Shown: positions 28,067 to 37,673, counted from the stretch's first letter. The stretch is DNA of 64,000 bases from Synechococcus sp. WH 5701 (GCF_000153045.1 NZ_CH724160.1:435142-499141); one strand, 5' to 3'. The notes: a model not told the origin generated them from the letters alone. A program made the numbers and translations.

Positions 28067-28094
28067 GGTGAGGGCTGAAGCTTCAGCCCTCACC
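28067..28094. terminator. 28-bp perfect palindrome after the aminotransferase gene, likely terminator
   Basis: GGTGAGGGCTGAAG is followed directly by its exact reverse complement, giving at least a 12-bp stem with a tetraloop. It lies 15 bases downstream of the minus-strand aminotransferase stop, where a terminator is expected. No T run follows on the minus strand, so it may act with Rho-like help or as an RNA 3'-end stabiliser. Confidence 0.55.
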
Positions 28095-28108
28095 CTCGGT
28101 CTAGGCTC

Positions 28109-29260
28109 TCAGGCCGCCAGTTCCCGGGCCGCCGCGGCCAGGCCTGCCCCCACCGGCTGACGGGCAGCCCCCAGCTCCTGCAGGGTCGCCTCAATGGCGG
28201 CCACCGCCGTGAGCACGTCACGGTCGCAGACAAAGCCCAGGTGGCCGATGCGGAATACCTTGCCTTTGAGGTGGTCCTGACCGCCCGCCAGCAGGATGTC
28301 GTAGCGCTCCTTGATCTTCTTGCGCAGCACCTCAGCGTCCAGGCCCTCAGGGGCCACCGCCGTGATCGCCGGGCTGCCGTGGCCTTCAGCGGCGTAAAGG
28401 GGCAGACCGATGGCACGCATGGCCGCTTGGGTGGCCCGCTGCAGCCGGGAATGGCGGGCGAAGATGGCGTCCAGTCCTTCCTGCTCCATCATGCCCAGGG
28501 CGGCTTCCAGGGCGTAATAGAGCGTCACCGGAGGCGTGAAGGGGTTGCTATCGGCGGCGGCTGATTTCCGGTACTTGCCCAGATCCAGGTAGAACTTGGG
28601 CAGATCGGAGCGCTTGTGAGCCTCCCAGGCGCGTTCGCTCATCGCCACGAAAGCCAGGCCCGGCGGCATCATGTAACCCTTCTGGGAGCCCGAGCCCACC
28701 ACATCCAGGCCCCAGGCATCCACCGGCACCGGGCAGGCCCCCAGGCTGGTGACGCAGTCAGCCACCACCAGGGCCTGGCCATGGGCATGAACATGGCGGG
28801 CGATCGTCTCCAGGTCGTTGATCACCCCGGTGGAGGTTTCCGAATGGGTGAGGATCACCGCGCGGATCTGCTTCTCGCTGTCGGCTTCGAGGGCCAGGCG
28901 GAAGGCCTCCGGATCCAGGGGCTGGCCCCAGTCGGCGCGGATCACCTCCACCTCCAGGCCATAGGCCCTGGCCACCTTCACCCAGCGCTCGCCGAACTTG
29001 CCGTTGTCCCCGCAGAGGACCTTGTCGCCCCGGCTCAGCACGTTGATGATGCCCGCCTCCATGGCGGCGGTGCCGCTGCCGGTGAGGGCCAGCACATCAC
29101 CTTGGGTCTGGTGCAGCCACTTGAGCTGCGCGGTGGTGCGCTTCACGATTGCCTGGAATTCGCCGCTGCGATGGCCGATCGGGTGGCGGCTCATGGCCAG
29201 CAGGACGGTCTCCGGCACCGGCGTGGGACCGGGGATCATCAGGGTGAGCTTGTCCTGCAT
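28109..29260 (-). CDS. Class V aminotransferase (alanine/serine--glyoxylate type)
   Basis: PLP enzyme of 383 residues in the alanine-glyoxylate/serine-pyruvate aminotransferase family; related proteins were once labelled soluble hydrogenase small subunit. Motifs: the start MIPGPTPVPETVLLAMSRHPIGHRSGEF, LTGSGTAAMEA, the aspartate region VVADCVTSLG and the PLP-lysine in GSGSQKGYMMPPGL. A likely role is glyoxylate removal in photorespiration, which is inference from the family. It is divergent from cbiD by 111 bases, a G-rich region in which I see no riboswitch fold. Confidence 0.9.
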   Translation of the reverse strand: MQDKLTLMIPGPTPVPETVLLAMSRHPIGHRSGEFQAIVKRTTAQLKWLHQTQGDVLALTGSGTAAMEAGIINVLSRGDKVLCGDNGKFGERWVKVARAYGLEVEVIRADWGQPLDPEAFRLALEADSEKQIRAVILTHSETSTGVINDLETIARHVHAHGQALVVADCVTSLGACPVPVDAWGLDVVGSGSQKGYMMPPGLAFVAMSERAWEAHKRSDLPKFYLDLGKYRKSAAADSNPFTPPVTLYYALEAALGMMEQEGLDAIFARHSRLQRATQAAMRAIGLPLYAAEGHGSPAITAVAPEGLDAEVLRKKIKERYDILLAGGQDHLKGKVFRIGHLGFVCDRDVLTAVAAIEATLQELGAARQPVGAGLAAAARELAA

Positions 29261-29371
29261 GGGGGGCGCTGGGGGGGGCGGGCGCGGCGGCCCAATCCAC
29301 CACCTTAAAAAACCAAGGTCCCTGCTCCCCGGCCCCGCTCATCGACCAACACCGCAGCCATCCCCTTGCCG

Positions 29372-30538
29372 ATGACCGAAGCGACACCCTTCACCCTGCC
29401 GGTCTGGGTGGCGGCGGCAGCCCGCGCAGCCCTGGAGGCGCTGCTGGAGGCCGAGGGCGAGGGCCTTGCGCTCGGCGTGACGGCGCTCAGGGGCTCCAGT
29501 GAGGCGCAGCCGCTGGAGCTGCTGGAGCCGGCCGGCGTCGAGCTGGTGCCGGTGGAGGCCGCCGCCGCCATCGGCGATGGTCAGGCCCTGGGCATGGCCC
29601 GCTGTGATCCGGGCGATGGCCTGGATCTCACCCGGGGTTTGCTGGTGTGGGTTCGGGCCAGCTGGTGGGATCCTCCGCAGGGGGCAGAGCCATCCCAGCG
29701 GCTGCTTCTGGAGGCGGGGGAGGGGCTGGGCGTGCTGGCCGGCAGCCGGGAGCTGTGCCTCTCGGCCTATGCCCGCCAGCTGCTGGAGGTCAACCTTCTG
29801 CCCCTGGTGCCAGCCGGCCGCGGTCTGCAGCTCCAGCTGGTGTTCCCCCGGGGCCGGGAGCTCGCTGGCCGCACCAGCAATGAAGCCTTCGGGGTGGTGG
29901 ATGGTCTGGCCCTGATCGGGACCCAGGCCGTGGTGCAGCGCAGCGCCGCCCCCGATCGGCTCGAGCAGTGCCTGGAGACCCTGCGCCAGTGGCCGCACTC
30001 GCCCCACCCCAGGGATCTGGTGCTGGTGATCGGCGAGAACGGGCTCGATCTGGCTCCCCGGCTCGGGCTGCCCGCCGGCCTGCTGCTCAAGGCCGGCAAC
30101 TGGCTCGGTCCACTGATCGTGGCGGCGGCAGAAGCCGGCGTCGAGCGGCTGCTGCTGTTCGGCTATCACGGCAAGTTGATCAAGCTGGCGGGCGGGATCT
30201 TCCACACCCACCACCACCTGGCCGATGGTCGCGCCGAGGTGCTCACGGCCCTGGCGGCCCTCGAAGGCATGGGCGGTCCTGAGCTGCAGCGGCTGTTCGC
30301 GGCGCCCACGGTGGAGGCGGCCCTGGCGGAATTGAAGGAGCTCGACGGGCCGCTGGCAGCCCGGATCGAGGCGCGGCTGGCGCTGGCGATCGAGACCCGC
30401 AGCCAGGCCTACCTGGCCCGCTACGGCCGCTTCAGCATGCGGATCGGTGCGGCGCTCTTCGATCGGCAGCGGCAGCTGCGGGTGTCAGGCCCCTGCGGAC
30501 ATGAGCTGCTGGAGGCTTTCCGGCACGACCTAGGGTGA
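29372..30538 (+). CDS. cbiD: Cobalt-precorrin-5B (C1)-methyltransferase CbiD
   Basis: Methylates C1 during anaerobic-type corrin ring synthesis, leading to pseudocobalamin in these cyanobacteria. The 388-residue protein has the family's [15 protein letters not shown] start, [24 protein letters not shown] in the middle and [25 protein letters not shown] near the C-terminus. The ATG at 29372 is preferred to a TTG at 29366. The 3' end is followed by guaA after 35 bases. cbiC lies at the far end of the window, so the cobalamin genes are dispersed. Confidence 0.93.
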   Translation: MTEATPFTLPVWVAAAARAALEALLEAEGEGLALGVTALRGSSEAQPLELLEPAGVELVPVEAAAAIGDGQALGMARCDPGDGLDLTRGLLVWVRASWWDPPQGAEPSQRLLLEAGEGLGVLAGSRELCLSAYARQLLEVNLLPLVPAGRGLQLQLVFPRGRELAGRTSNEAFGVVDGLALIGTQAVVQRSAAPDRLEQCLETLRQWPHSPHPRDLVLVIGENGLDLAPRLGLPAGLLLKAGNWLGPLIVAAAEAGVERLLLFGYHGKLIKLAGGIFHTHHHLADGRAEVLTALAALEGMGGPELQRLFAAPTVEAALAELKELDGPLAARIEARLALAIETRSQAYLARYGRFSMRIGAALFDRQRQLRVSGPCGHELLEAFRHDLG

Positions 30539-30573
30539 CCCCCAAAGGCCAGGCAGGCCGTCATTCGGTCGTT

Positions 30574-32172
30574 ATGTCCCACCCGTCCCCCTCGACCGAG
30601 CAGCCCGAAAGCTCACGTCTGCCGGCGATCGTCATCCTCGATTTCGGCTCCCAGTATTCCGAGCTGATTGCCCGTCGCGTGCGGGAAACCGAGGTGTATT
30701 CCCTGGTGCTGGGGTATGCCACCAGCGTGGAGGACATCAAACGGCTGGCGCCGAAGGGAATCATCCTCAGCGGCGGCCCCAACTCGGTGTACGACGAGGG
30801 GGCACCCCTGTGCGATCCAGCCATCTGGAGCCTGGGGATCCCGGTGCTGGGGGTCTGCTACGGCATGCAGCTGATGGTTCAGCAGCTCGGCGGTCAGGTG
30901 GAAGCCGCCGGCCGCGGCGAGTACGGCAAGGCGCCCCTCTACGTGGATGACCCGGTCGATCTGCTCACCAACGTGGAGCACGGCTCGACGATGTGGATGA
31001 GCCATGGGGATTCGGTGCAGGCCCTGCCGCCGGGCTTCAGCCGTCTGGCCCACACCGACAACACGCCGGAAGCAGCGGTGGCTGATCACCAGCGGCGTTT
31101 GTACGGGGTGCAGTTCCACCCTGAAGTGGTGCATTCCCGCGGCGGGATGGCGATGATTCGCAACTTCGTTTATCACATCTGCGGCTGTGAACCCGACTGG
31201 ACCACGGCGGCCTTCATCGATGAAGCCCTTGCCGATGTGCGTGATCGGGTTGGAGACAAGCGGGTGCTGCTGGCGCTCTCCGGCGGGGTCGATTCCTCCA
31301 CGCTGGCCTTCCTGTTGCACCGGGCCATCGGAGATCAGCTCACCTGCATGTTCATCGACCAGGGATTCATGCGCAAGGGGGAGCCGGAGTTCCTCACCGA
31401 GTTCTTCGATGCGCAGTTTCACATTCGCGTCGAATACATCAATGCCCGTGATCGCTTTCTTGCCAAGCTCGATGGCGTCACAGATCCGGAGCAGAAGCGC
31501 AAGATCATCGGCGCCGAATTCATCCGTGTCTTCGAGGAGGAAAGCAAGCGGCTCGGACCCTTCGATTACCTCGCCCAGGGCACTCTCTATCCCGATGTGA
31601 TCGAATCGGCCGGCACCAACCTCGATCCCAAGACCGGCGAGCGGGTGGCGGTGAAGATCAAAAGCCACCACAACGTGGGCGGGCTGCCCAAGGATCTGCA
31701 GTTCAAGCTGGTGGAACCCCTGCGGCGCCTGTTCAAGGACGAGGTGCGCAAGGTGGGCCGCAGCCTCGGCTTGCCCGAGGAAATCGTGCGCCGCCACCCC
31801 TTCCCGGGACCTGGCCTGGCCATCCGCATCCTCGGGGAGGTCAGCGCCGAGAAGCTGAACATCCTGCGTGATGCCGACCTGATCGTTCGCGAGGAGGTGC
31901 AGGAGGCCGGGCTCTATCACGAGATCTGGCAGGCTTTTGCCGTGCTGCTGCCGGTGCGCAGCGTCGGCGTGATGGGCGACAAGCGCACCTACGCCTATCC
32001 AATCGTGCTGCGCTGTGTGTCCAGCGAAGACGGCATGACCGCCGACTGGTCTCGTCTGCCTTATGACCTGCTGGAGCGCATCTCCAACCGGATCGTCAAT
32101 GAGGTGCAGGGGGTGAACCGGGTGGTGCTCGACATCACCAGCAAGCCCCCCGGCACGATCGAGTGGGAATAG
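30574..32172 (+). CDS. guaA: GMP synthase (glutamine-hydrolysing)
   Basis: Converts XMP to GMP using glutamine and ATP. The 532-residue protein has a class I glutamine amidotransferase domain ([18 protein letters not shown]; nucleophile Cys95 in GVCYGMQ; histidine/glutamate in GVQFHPEV), the PP-loop ATP site [13 protein letters not shown] at about residue 230, and the C-terminal dimer domain with [16 protein letters not shown]. The ATG at 30574 is the start after cbiD that gives a normal N-terminus. Directly downstream are two unknown genes and mrdA on the same strand. Confidence 0.97.
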   Translation: MSHPSPSTEQPESSRLPAIVILDFGSQYSELIARRVRETEVYSLVLGYATSVEDIKRLAPKGIILSGGPNSVYDEGAPLCDPAIWSLGIPVLGVCYGMQLMVQQLGGQVEAAGRGEYGKAPLYVDDPVDLLTNVEHGSTMWMSHGDSVQALPPGFSRLAHTDNTPEAAVADHQRRLYGVQFHPEVVHSRGGMAMIRNFVYHICGCEPDWTTAAFIDEALADVRDRVGDKRVLLALSGGVDSSTLAFLLHRAIGDQLTCMFIDQGFMRKGEPEFLTEFFDAQFHIRVEYINARDRFLAKLDGVTDPEQKRKIIGAEFIRVFEEESKRLGPFDYLAQGTLYPDVIESAGTNLDPKTGERVAVKIKSHHNVGGLPKDLQFKLVEPLRRLFKDEVRKVGRSLGLPEEIVRRHPFPGPGLAIRILGEVSAEKLNILRDADLIVREEVQEAGLYHEIWQAFAVLLPVRSVGVMGDKRTYAYPIVLRCVSSEDGMTADWSRLPYDLLERISNRIVNEVQGVNRVVLDITSKPPGTIEWE

Positions 32173-32230
32173 TCCCGGCGCTGGCCTCTTTGGTCGGCGT
32201 TCGATACCATCGGCTCCCAGCCTGTTTCCC

Positions 32231-32839
32231 TTGACCGCCGTCACTCAGCAGGATCCCCAGGTGCAGCGCCGCCTGCAGCAGGACAGCATCCTGCTGGGGG
32301 GGAAAACCATCTACCTCAATCCTTTCCTGTACTGGCGTCGTTTCGATGCCAACACCGACCGCTGGTTGCGGGAGCCCGGTCAGCTGCCGGAGGAGCAGAT
32401 TCTGGCCAACCGTGGCCGTTTCTACCCGGAAGTCCACTGGGAGGAACTCAGCGACGGCGACCGCCAGATCAAGGATGGCGCCGTGGAGATGTTCATCAAG
32501 AGCCTGGAGCTGATCAGCACCTTCCATCCCGATCTCAGCGCCGGTCACCTGCTGGAGGTGGAGCGCAAGATGGCCGTCACCAAAAAGCGTGCCTTCGAGC
32601 GCTGGGTTGAGAAATCGCTGCAGCGCCGTCAGAAGCTGGAGCAGCGGGAACGGCGTCGGTTTGATCGTGAGCGTGCCCTGCGCGGCTGGGGCGAGTGGTT
32701 CAGCCTCGACATGACACGCCAGGCCCTGCTGCCCTTCACCGCCGCCGTCGCTCTGGCCGTGGTGGGCGGCTGGTGGGTGGGATCGCGCGAATTCTGCCGT
32801 GCGGTGATTCTCGAGCCCGGGATCCAGCGCACCCCCTGA
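32231..32839 (+). CDS. Conserved protein of unknown function with C-terminal membrane helix
   Basis: Protein of 202 residues, no recognised domain. The N-terminal half is polar and aromatic (LGGKTIYLNPFLYWRRFDANTDRWLREPG). The middle is a long charged helix (VEKSLQRRQKLEQRERRRFDRERALRGWGEW), and one hydrophobic helix lies near the end (LPFTAAVALAVVGGWWVGS), suggesting tail anchoring. No ATG fits. The TTG at 32231 or the GTG at 32261 (in frame, ten codons later) must be the start. It lies between guaA and another unknown gene, all leading to mrdA. Confidence 0.7.
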   Translation: MTAVTQQDPQVQRRLQQDSILLGGKTIYLNPFLYWRRFDANTDRWLREPGQLPEEQILANRGRFYPEVHWEELSDGDRQIKDGAVEMFIKSLELISTFHPDLSAGHLLEVERKMAVTKKRAFERWVEKSLQRRQKLEQRERRRFDRERALRGWGEWFSLDMTRQALLPFTAAVALAVVGGWWVGSREFCRAVILEPGIQRTP

Positions 32840-32922
32840 ACCCTCAGCCGCCCGCCTGGGCGTCAGACTGGGAAAACGGTCCGATGGTGATTGCCAGCGG
32901 CGTTCGCTTCAGGAGTTGTGCC

Positions 32923-33312
32923 ATGGCTGCCGATCCCTTTGATGCCCTGCGGCTCAGCCTGATGGAAGACCTGCTTCCGGTCGGCATCGCCGTGGTCGAC
33001 CGGGCCCGTCGGGGCGGACCCCGCCAGGTGGTGGAGGCCTTCACCGCCACGGATGATCCCCTGGCGCAGCTGCGTCAGGAGGGGGATGCGGCCGCTAAGA
33101 AGGTGCGCGAGAGCCTCGATCAGGTGCAACCCGGGCTGGGCAACCCTGTGGTGAAGGTGGAGGTGCGCGACGTGCCCTCTGGTTCGGCCAGTGATCTGAG
33201 CGGCCCGCCGCCCGTCTCCCCCACGGGGCCGGAGGAGCGGCGGGCGCTGCAGGAGGCCCTGGCGCGCGTCTCCGGGCGCCTGGAGGAACTTGAGCGCCGC
33301 CTCGGGGCCTGA
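32923..33312 (+). CDS. Small conserved protein of unknown function with C-terminal coiled coil
   Basis: Protein of 129 residues. The N-terminal part (FDALRLSLMEDLLPVGIAVVDRARRGG) has a short hydrophobic helix. The middle is acidic and polar, followed by a Gly/Pro/Ser linker, and residues about 100-128 form a coiled coil (LQEALARVSGRLEELERRLG). A good ribosome binding site, AGGAG at 32911-32915, precedes the ATG at 32923 by 7 bases and decides this start over the ATG at 32884. Five bases separate its stop from mrdA, so it is probably translated from the same message as the PBP2 gene. Confidence 0.72.
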   Translation: MAADPFDALRLSLMEDLLPVGIAVVDRARRGGPRQVVEAFTATDDPLAQLRQEGDAAAKKVRESLDQVQPGLGNPVVKVEVRDVPSGSASDLSGPPPVSPTGPEERRALQEALARVSGRLEELERRLGA

Positions 33313-33317
33313 AAGCG

Positions 33318-35069
33318 ATGGCCAGCGGATTCCAGGCCGGCTCGCCGCGGCAGTCGGGGATGAGCCATCAGCCGGCTTGGCTGCTGGCGGTTGTGGTGCT
33401 GGCGGCCTCGGCGATGGGGGCCCGCCTGGCCTGGCTGCAGCTGGCCCAGGGCCCTGAAAACCGCCTGCGGGCCGACCAGAACCGCATCCGCCTGGTGCCC
33501 CGTCACCCTGTCCGCGGCCGTCTGCTCGATCGCCATGGGGAGGTGCTGGCCACCAGCCGCCTCACCTACAACCTCTACCTGCAGCCTCGGCTGGTGTCGA
33601 AGGAACGCTGGCCGGCCCTGCGCGAGAAGCTGGCGGCGCTCCTGGCGCTGCCGGTGGATCAGCTGGAGCAGAACTACAAGGAGGGGCTCCAGGGTGATGG
33701 CTACCGGATCGAGCTGGCCAGTTCCCTCAGCAGCGTCCAGGTGCTGCGCTTCCGGGAGCAGGCGATCAATCTCGATGGCGCCGAGGTAGACGTCGACTAC
33801 CTGCGCTCCTACCCGGGCGGCCCCCTTGCCGCGCACGTGCTCGGTTACACCAGTGGCCTCACCGAGGAGGAATACGCCCGGCTGGCCGACAAGGGCTACC
33901 GGGTGCAGGACCGCATCGGGCGTACAGGGCTGGAGCAGGTCTACGAATCCCACCTCAGGGGTGAGTGGGGCGGCCAGCAGCTGGAGGTGAATGCCGCGGG
34001 CCAGGTGCAGCGGGTGCTGGGGGACAAGCAGGCCCGCGCCGGCAAGGACCTGCGCCTGACCCTGGATCTTGAATTGCAGCGCACTGCTGAGAAGGCCCTT
34101 GATGGGGTGGCGAAAGGGGCAATCGTGGCCATGGATCCCCGCACCGGCGCCATCCGCGCCATGGCGAGCCGCCCCAACTTCGATCCCAACATCTTCTCCA
34201 CCGGCCCCACCACGGCCCAGTGGAACAATCTCAACCGCCCGGAAGCACCCATGCTCAACCGGGCGATGCGGGCCTTTCCTCCCGCCAGCACCTTCAAGCT
34301 GATCAGTACGATCGCCGGCCTCGAATCGGGGCGCTACGGCCCCACCTCCACCATCCCCACCTCCGGTTCCTTCTGCTACGACGGCCAGTGCTACGCCGAC
34401 CACGGCAGCTTCGGCAGCATCGGTTTTCCCCTCGCTCTGGCGGTGAGCAGCAACAGTTTCTTCTACCGGCTGGGGCTGAAGGTGGGCTCCGAGGAGCTGT
34501 TCAAGGCGGCGCGCCGCCTCGGCTATGGCAGCTACACCGGCATCGAGCTGCGCGATGAGGAGAGTCCGGGATTGCTGGGCGACAAGGCCTGGAAGAAGAA
34601 AGTGCTGGGCGAATCCTGGACCTCCGTGGACACGATCACCTCGGCGATCGGTCAGGGGGCTGTTTCGGTGACGCCGCTGCAGATGGCCCGTCTCTACGCG
34701 GCCGTGGCCAATGGCGGCTGGCTGGTCACGCCCCACCTGGTGGAGCGGGACACCCCCCGGACCTGGATCGGCCTCAAGCCCACCACCCTCAAGGTGCTGC
34801 GCCAGGGTCTGCGCGAGGTGGTCACGAACGGCACCGCCACCATGCTCAACGATCCCAGGCTGCCGGCGGTGGCCGGCAAGACCGGCACCGCCGAAGACCC
34901 GCCGCGGCCGGATCACGCCTGGTTCGGCGGCTATGCCCCAGCCGGTAAGCCCGATCTGGTGATCATTGCCTTCGGCGAGAACAGTGGTGGCTACGGCGGC
35001 ACCATCGCCGTGCCGATGGTGAAGGCCCTGCTGGCCACCTGGTTCAAGCCGGCTCAGGCCGCCAGCTGA
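33318..35069 (+). CDS. mrdA: Penicillin-binding protein 2 (elongation transpeptidase)
   Basis: Class B transpeptidase that cross-links peptidoglycan during cell elongation. One membrane helix (about residues 21-36) is followed by the PBP dimerisation domain (RNRIRLVPxRGRLLDR-like start) and the transpeptidase domain with STFK (active-site serine near residue 324), SSN and KTGT (near 520). The protein has 583 residues from the ATG at 33318; a second ATG at 33360 gives 569 residues and is also possible. Its 3' end overlaps convergent sqdX by 16 bases. Confidence 0.94.
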   Translation: MASGFQAGSPRQSGMSHQPAWLLAVVVLAASAMGARLAWLQLAQGPENRLRADQNRIRLVPRHPVRGRLLDRHGEVLATSRLTYNLYLQPRLVSKERWPALREKLAALLALPVDQLEQNYKEGLQGDGYRIELASSLSSVQVLRFREQAINLDGAEVDVDYLRSYPGGPLAAHVLGYTSGLTEEEYARLADKGYRVQDRIGRTGLEQVYESHLRGEWGGQQLEVNAAGQVQRVLGDKQARAGKDLRLTLDLELQRTAEKALDGVAKGAIVAMDPRTGAIRAMASRPNFDPNIFSTGPTTAQWNNLNRPEAPMLNRAMRAFPPASTFKLISTIAGLESGRYGPTSTIPTSGSFCYDGQCYADHGSFGSIGFPLALAVSSNSFFYRLGLKVGSEELFKAARRLGYGSYTGIELRDEESPGLLGDKAWKKKVLGESWTSVDTITSAIGQGAVSVTPLQMARLYAAVANGGWLVTPHLVERDTPRTWIGLKPTTLKVLRQGLREVVTNGTATMLNDPRLPAVAGKTGTAEDPPRPDHAWFGGYAPAGKPDLVIIAFGENSGGYGGTIAVPMVKALLATWFKPAQAAS

Positions 35070-36187
35070 AGGCCAGCACCGGCCACATCGCGGTAGAAGC
35101 GGCGAAGCTGGGCGGTGGCTCCGGCCCAGCCCCAGCGCTCGGCCTCATGGCGGGCCGCCAGCCGCAGCTGCTCGCGCCGCTCGGGGCTGGCCAGCAGCCG
35201 CAGGGTGGCGGCGGTGAGGGAGGCGTCGTCGTCGGGGTCGTAGAGACAGCCGTTGACCCCATCGGTGACGATGTCGGGGATGCCGCCCCGGTTGGCACCA
35301 ACCACCGGACAGCCCGCCGCCATCGCCTCCAGCAGCACCAGTCCCAGGGTTTCAGTGCTGGAGGGGAAGAGGAAGGCATCAGCACTGGCAAAGGCGCCGG
35401 CCAGCTCCTCGCCGCCCAGATAACCCACAAAGGTGGTGGCGGTTCCCTCGAACACCTTCTCCAGCTGAGCCCGGTGCGGGCCGTCGCCCACCAGAGCCAG
35501 CCGGGCCTGGGGCAGGGCGTCGAGCACGGGCCGGATCCGCTCGATCTGCTTCTCGGCCGACAGCCGACCCACATACAGCAGCAGGCTGTCGCTGTCGGGA
35601 TGGCGGCCCATCAGCCGCCGCCGCATGGCGTCCGAGCGCAGCTCGGGCCTGAACATCTCGGTGTCAACACCCCGCTGCCAGAGGGCGGTGTGCTGGATGC
35701 CCCGCTGAGCGAGCTCCTCCACCATCACCGAGGACGTGCAGAGATTGAGCACGGCCTGGTTATGGGCGGCCTTGAGCAGTTCCCAGAGCAAGGGCTCCAG
35801 CACGCCCATGCCGTAGTGCTCCAGGTATTTGGGCAGGTGGGTGTGATAGCTGGCCACCAGCGGGATCTGGCGGGTTCGTGCCATCCAGATGCCCCCCAGG
35901 CCCAGCACCGCCGGGTTGACCACATGCACCACATCCGGCTGAAACGCCTCCAGAGCCTCGGCCACGGCTGGACGGGGCAGGGCGAGCTTCAGCTCCGGGT
36001 AGAGCGGCAGGGGCAGGGCCGGCACGCCGATCACCCGGGCTCCCATGTAAAGCGAGGGGGCGCCCTCCGGGCAGAACAGCAGCACCTCATCCCCGGCGCG
36101 CACCAGGTGTTCCACGGTCTTGGTGAGACGCGTGACGATGCCGTCGACCTTGGGCAGGAAGGTTTCGGTGAACAGTGCGATCTTCAC
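35054..36187 (-). CDS. sqdX: Sulfoquinovosyldiacylglycerol synthase SqdX
   Basis: GT4-type glycosyltransferase that moves sulfoquinovose from UDP-sulfoquinovose to diacylglycerol, making the thylakoid sulfolipid. The 377-residue protein has FTETFLPKVDGIVTRLTKTVEHL at the start, VVHVVNPAVLGLGGI, YHTHLPKYLEHYG, WQRGVDTEMFRPE, and FPSSTETLGLVLLEAMAAGCPVVG (the nucleotide-sugar EX7E region). It follows sqdB by 30 bases on the same strand, the usual sulfolipid operon, and this context supports the specific name over a generic glycosyltransferase. Confidence 0.94.
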   Translation of the reverse strand: MKIALFTETFLPKVDGIVTRLTKTVEHLVRAGDEVLLFCPEGAPSLYMGARVIGVPALPLPLYPELKLALPRPAVAEALEAFQPDVVHVVNPAVLGLGGIWMARTRQIPLVASYHTHLPKYLEHYGMGVLEPLLWELLKAAHNQAVLNLCTSSVMVEELAQRGIQHTALWQRGVDTEMFRPELRSDAMRRRLMGRHPDSDSLLLYVGRLSAEKQIERIRPVLDALPQARLALVGDGPHRAQLEKVFEGTATTFVGYLGGEELAGAFASADAFLFPSSTETLGLVLLEAMAAGCPVVGANRGGIPDIVTDGVNGCLYDPDDDASLTAATLRLLASPERREQLRLAARHEAERWGWAGATAQLRRFYRDVAGAGLQLAA

Positions 36188-36217
36188 GGGAGCCGCTGTC
36201 GGGGCATGGTCCTGGGC

Positions 36218-37414
36218 TCAGACGACAGCCTTGAGGGCCGCCGCCTGGGTCGTGGTCCAGGAGGACACGCAGGGAATGCGTGAGCGGTCGCAGCGGTCGG
36301 CCCAGCGCCGGGCCACATCCACCACTTCGCTGAGCAGGCCGTCTTCCAGGGTGGTGGGCTTGAGGCCCAGCTCGATCAGACAGCGGTTGTCGACGATCAG
36401 ATCGTTCTCGATCGCCTCCTTGCGCGGGTTGGGCAGGTGGCTCACCTGGGCGCCGGTGACCGCCGCCACCTTTTCAGCCAGATCGTTGACCTTGTGGCTC
36501 TCGGTCATCTGGTTGTAGATGCGCACCTTTTCCCCGGAGACGGGCGGGTGATCGATCGCCAGCTCCACGCACTTGACCGAATCACGGATGTGGATGAAGG
36601 CGCGGGTCTGGCCGCCCGTGCCGTGCACGGTGAGGGGATAGCCGATCGCGGCCTGCATCAGGAAGCGGTTGAGCACCGTGCCGTAATCGCCGTCGTAGTC
36701 GAAGCGGTTCACCAGGCGGGGGTCCCGGTCGGTGAGATCGGTGTTGGTGCCCCAGACGATGCCCTGGTGCAGGTCGGTGACGCGGATGCCGTCGTTCTTG
36801 TTGTAGTAATAAAAAAGAAGCTGATCCAGCGTCTTGGTCATGTGGTAGACGCTGCCAGGATCCGTGGGGTGCAGGATCTTCTCCCGGAAGCGGCTGCCGT
36901 CGGCCTGGGGCACCTCCACCGTGAGGTAGCCCTCGGGAATCGTGGCGCCCCGGTGGGAGCCATAGCCGTAGACCCCCATGGTGCCCAGGTGCACGATGTG
37001 GATGTCGAGGCCGCTCTCAACGATCGCGCAGAGCAGGTTGTGGGTGCCGTTGACGTTGTTGTCGACGGTGTAGCGCTTGGTGGTGCTCGACTTCATCGAG
37101 TAGGGCGCCGCCCGCTGCTCGGCGAAATGGACCACGGCCTCAGGACGCTCGCTGCGCAGCAGCTCCAGCAGCAGGTGGTAGTCCTGGGCGATGTCGAGGT
37201 GCACGAAGCGGATGGCTCGGCCGCCCGTGTCCTCCCAGGCCCGCAGGCGGTCGTGCACGGTGGCGATCGGGGTCAGGGATTCCACCCCCAGATCCACGTC
37301 GATCTTGCGCCGGCTGAGGTTGTCGACCATGACCACGTCGTGGCCGGCCTCGGCCAGATTCACGCAGCAGGGCCAGCCGCAGAAGCCGTCGCCGCCGAGA
37401 ACGAGAACCTTCAC
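36218..37414 (-). CDS. sqdB: UDP-sulfoquinovose synthase
   Basis: Makes UDP-sulfoquinovose from UDP-glucose and sulfite. The 398-residue extended SDR protein has the NAD motif VLGGDGFCGWPCCVNLAEAG, a family-specific FAEQRAAPYSMKS, TMGVYGYG and the catalytic YHMTK, all characteristic of SqdB. It is upstream of sqdX. A 91-base gap separates it from a small membrane protein gene further upstream. Confidence 0.96.
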   Translation of the reverse strand: MKVLVLGGDGFCGWPCCVNLAEAGHDVVMVDNLSRRKIDVDLGVESLTPIATVHDRLRAWEDTGGRAIRFVHLDIAQDYHLLLELLRSERPEAVVHFAEQRAAPYSMKSSTTKRYTVDNNVNGTHNLLCAIVESGLDIHIVHLGTMGVYGYGSHRGATIPEGYLTVEVPQADGSRFREKILHPTDPGSVYHMTKTLDQLLFYYYNKNDGIRVTDLHQGIVWGTNTDLTDRDPRLVNRFDYDGDYGTVLNRFLMQAAIGYPLTVHGTGGQTRAFIHIRDSVKCVELAIDHPPVSGEKVRIYNQMTESHKVNDLAEKVAAVTGAQVSHLPNPRKEAIENDLIVDNRCLIELGLKPTTLEDGLLSEVVDVARRWADRCDRSRIPCVSSWTTTQAAALKAVV

Positions 37415-37505
37415 GTCTGAACTCCTGCTGAACGAGCCGATGCTCCTGCTGGCAAGCTACTACAGGCGTTCCGCCCCCCCCAGCAGGCAGCCGGGATCCA
37501 GACGC

Positions 37506-37673
37506 TCAGCTGATCCCCGCCGCCACCGCCACCATCAGCAGCACCAGCACCACACCCCCCAGCAGCAGCATGGTGGTCGAGCGGCTGCGCCCTGCCCCCG
37601 TCTCGATCACCTCCATGCGGGGCTCCCTGGCGAAGGCATTGAGTTTGCCGCCGTCTTCCTCGGTGACCGACAT
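37506..37673 (-). CDS. Small single-span membrane protein (55 residues)
   Basis: Too short for most gene callers. The protein begins MSVTEEDGGKLNAFAREP, then RMEVIETGAGRSRST, and ends with one hydrophobic helix TMLLLGGVVLVLLMVAVAAG. The N-terminal NAFAREP stretch resembles the leader of small thylakoid proteins of the Hlip/Ssl1498 type, but there is no chlorophyll-binding ExxN/HxxR helix, so it is not an Hlip. The ATG at 37673 and TGA at 37506-37508 are clear, and the gene lies between thiG and sqdB on their strand. Identity open; a small photosystem assembly factor is one possibility. Confidence 0.68.
   Translation of the reverse strand: MSVTEEDGGKLNAFAREPRMEVIETGAGRSRSTTMLLLGGVVLVLLMVAVAAGIS

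Noticed and set aside
29261-29371. Possible cobalamin riboswitch before cbiD
   Set aside because: The 111-base gap is too short and G-rich, and I see no B12-box-like sequence or paired elements.
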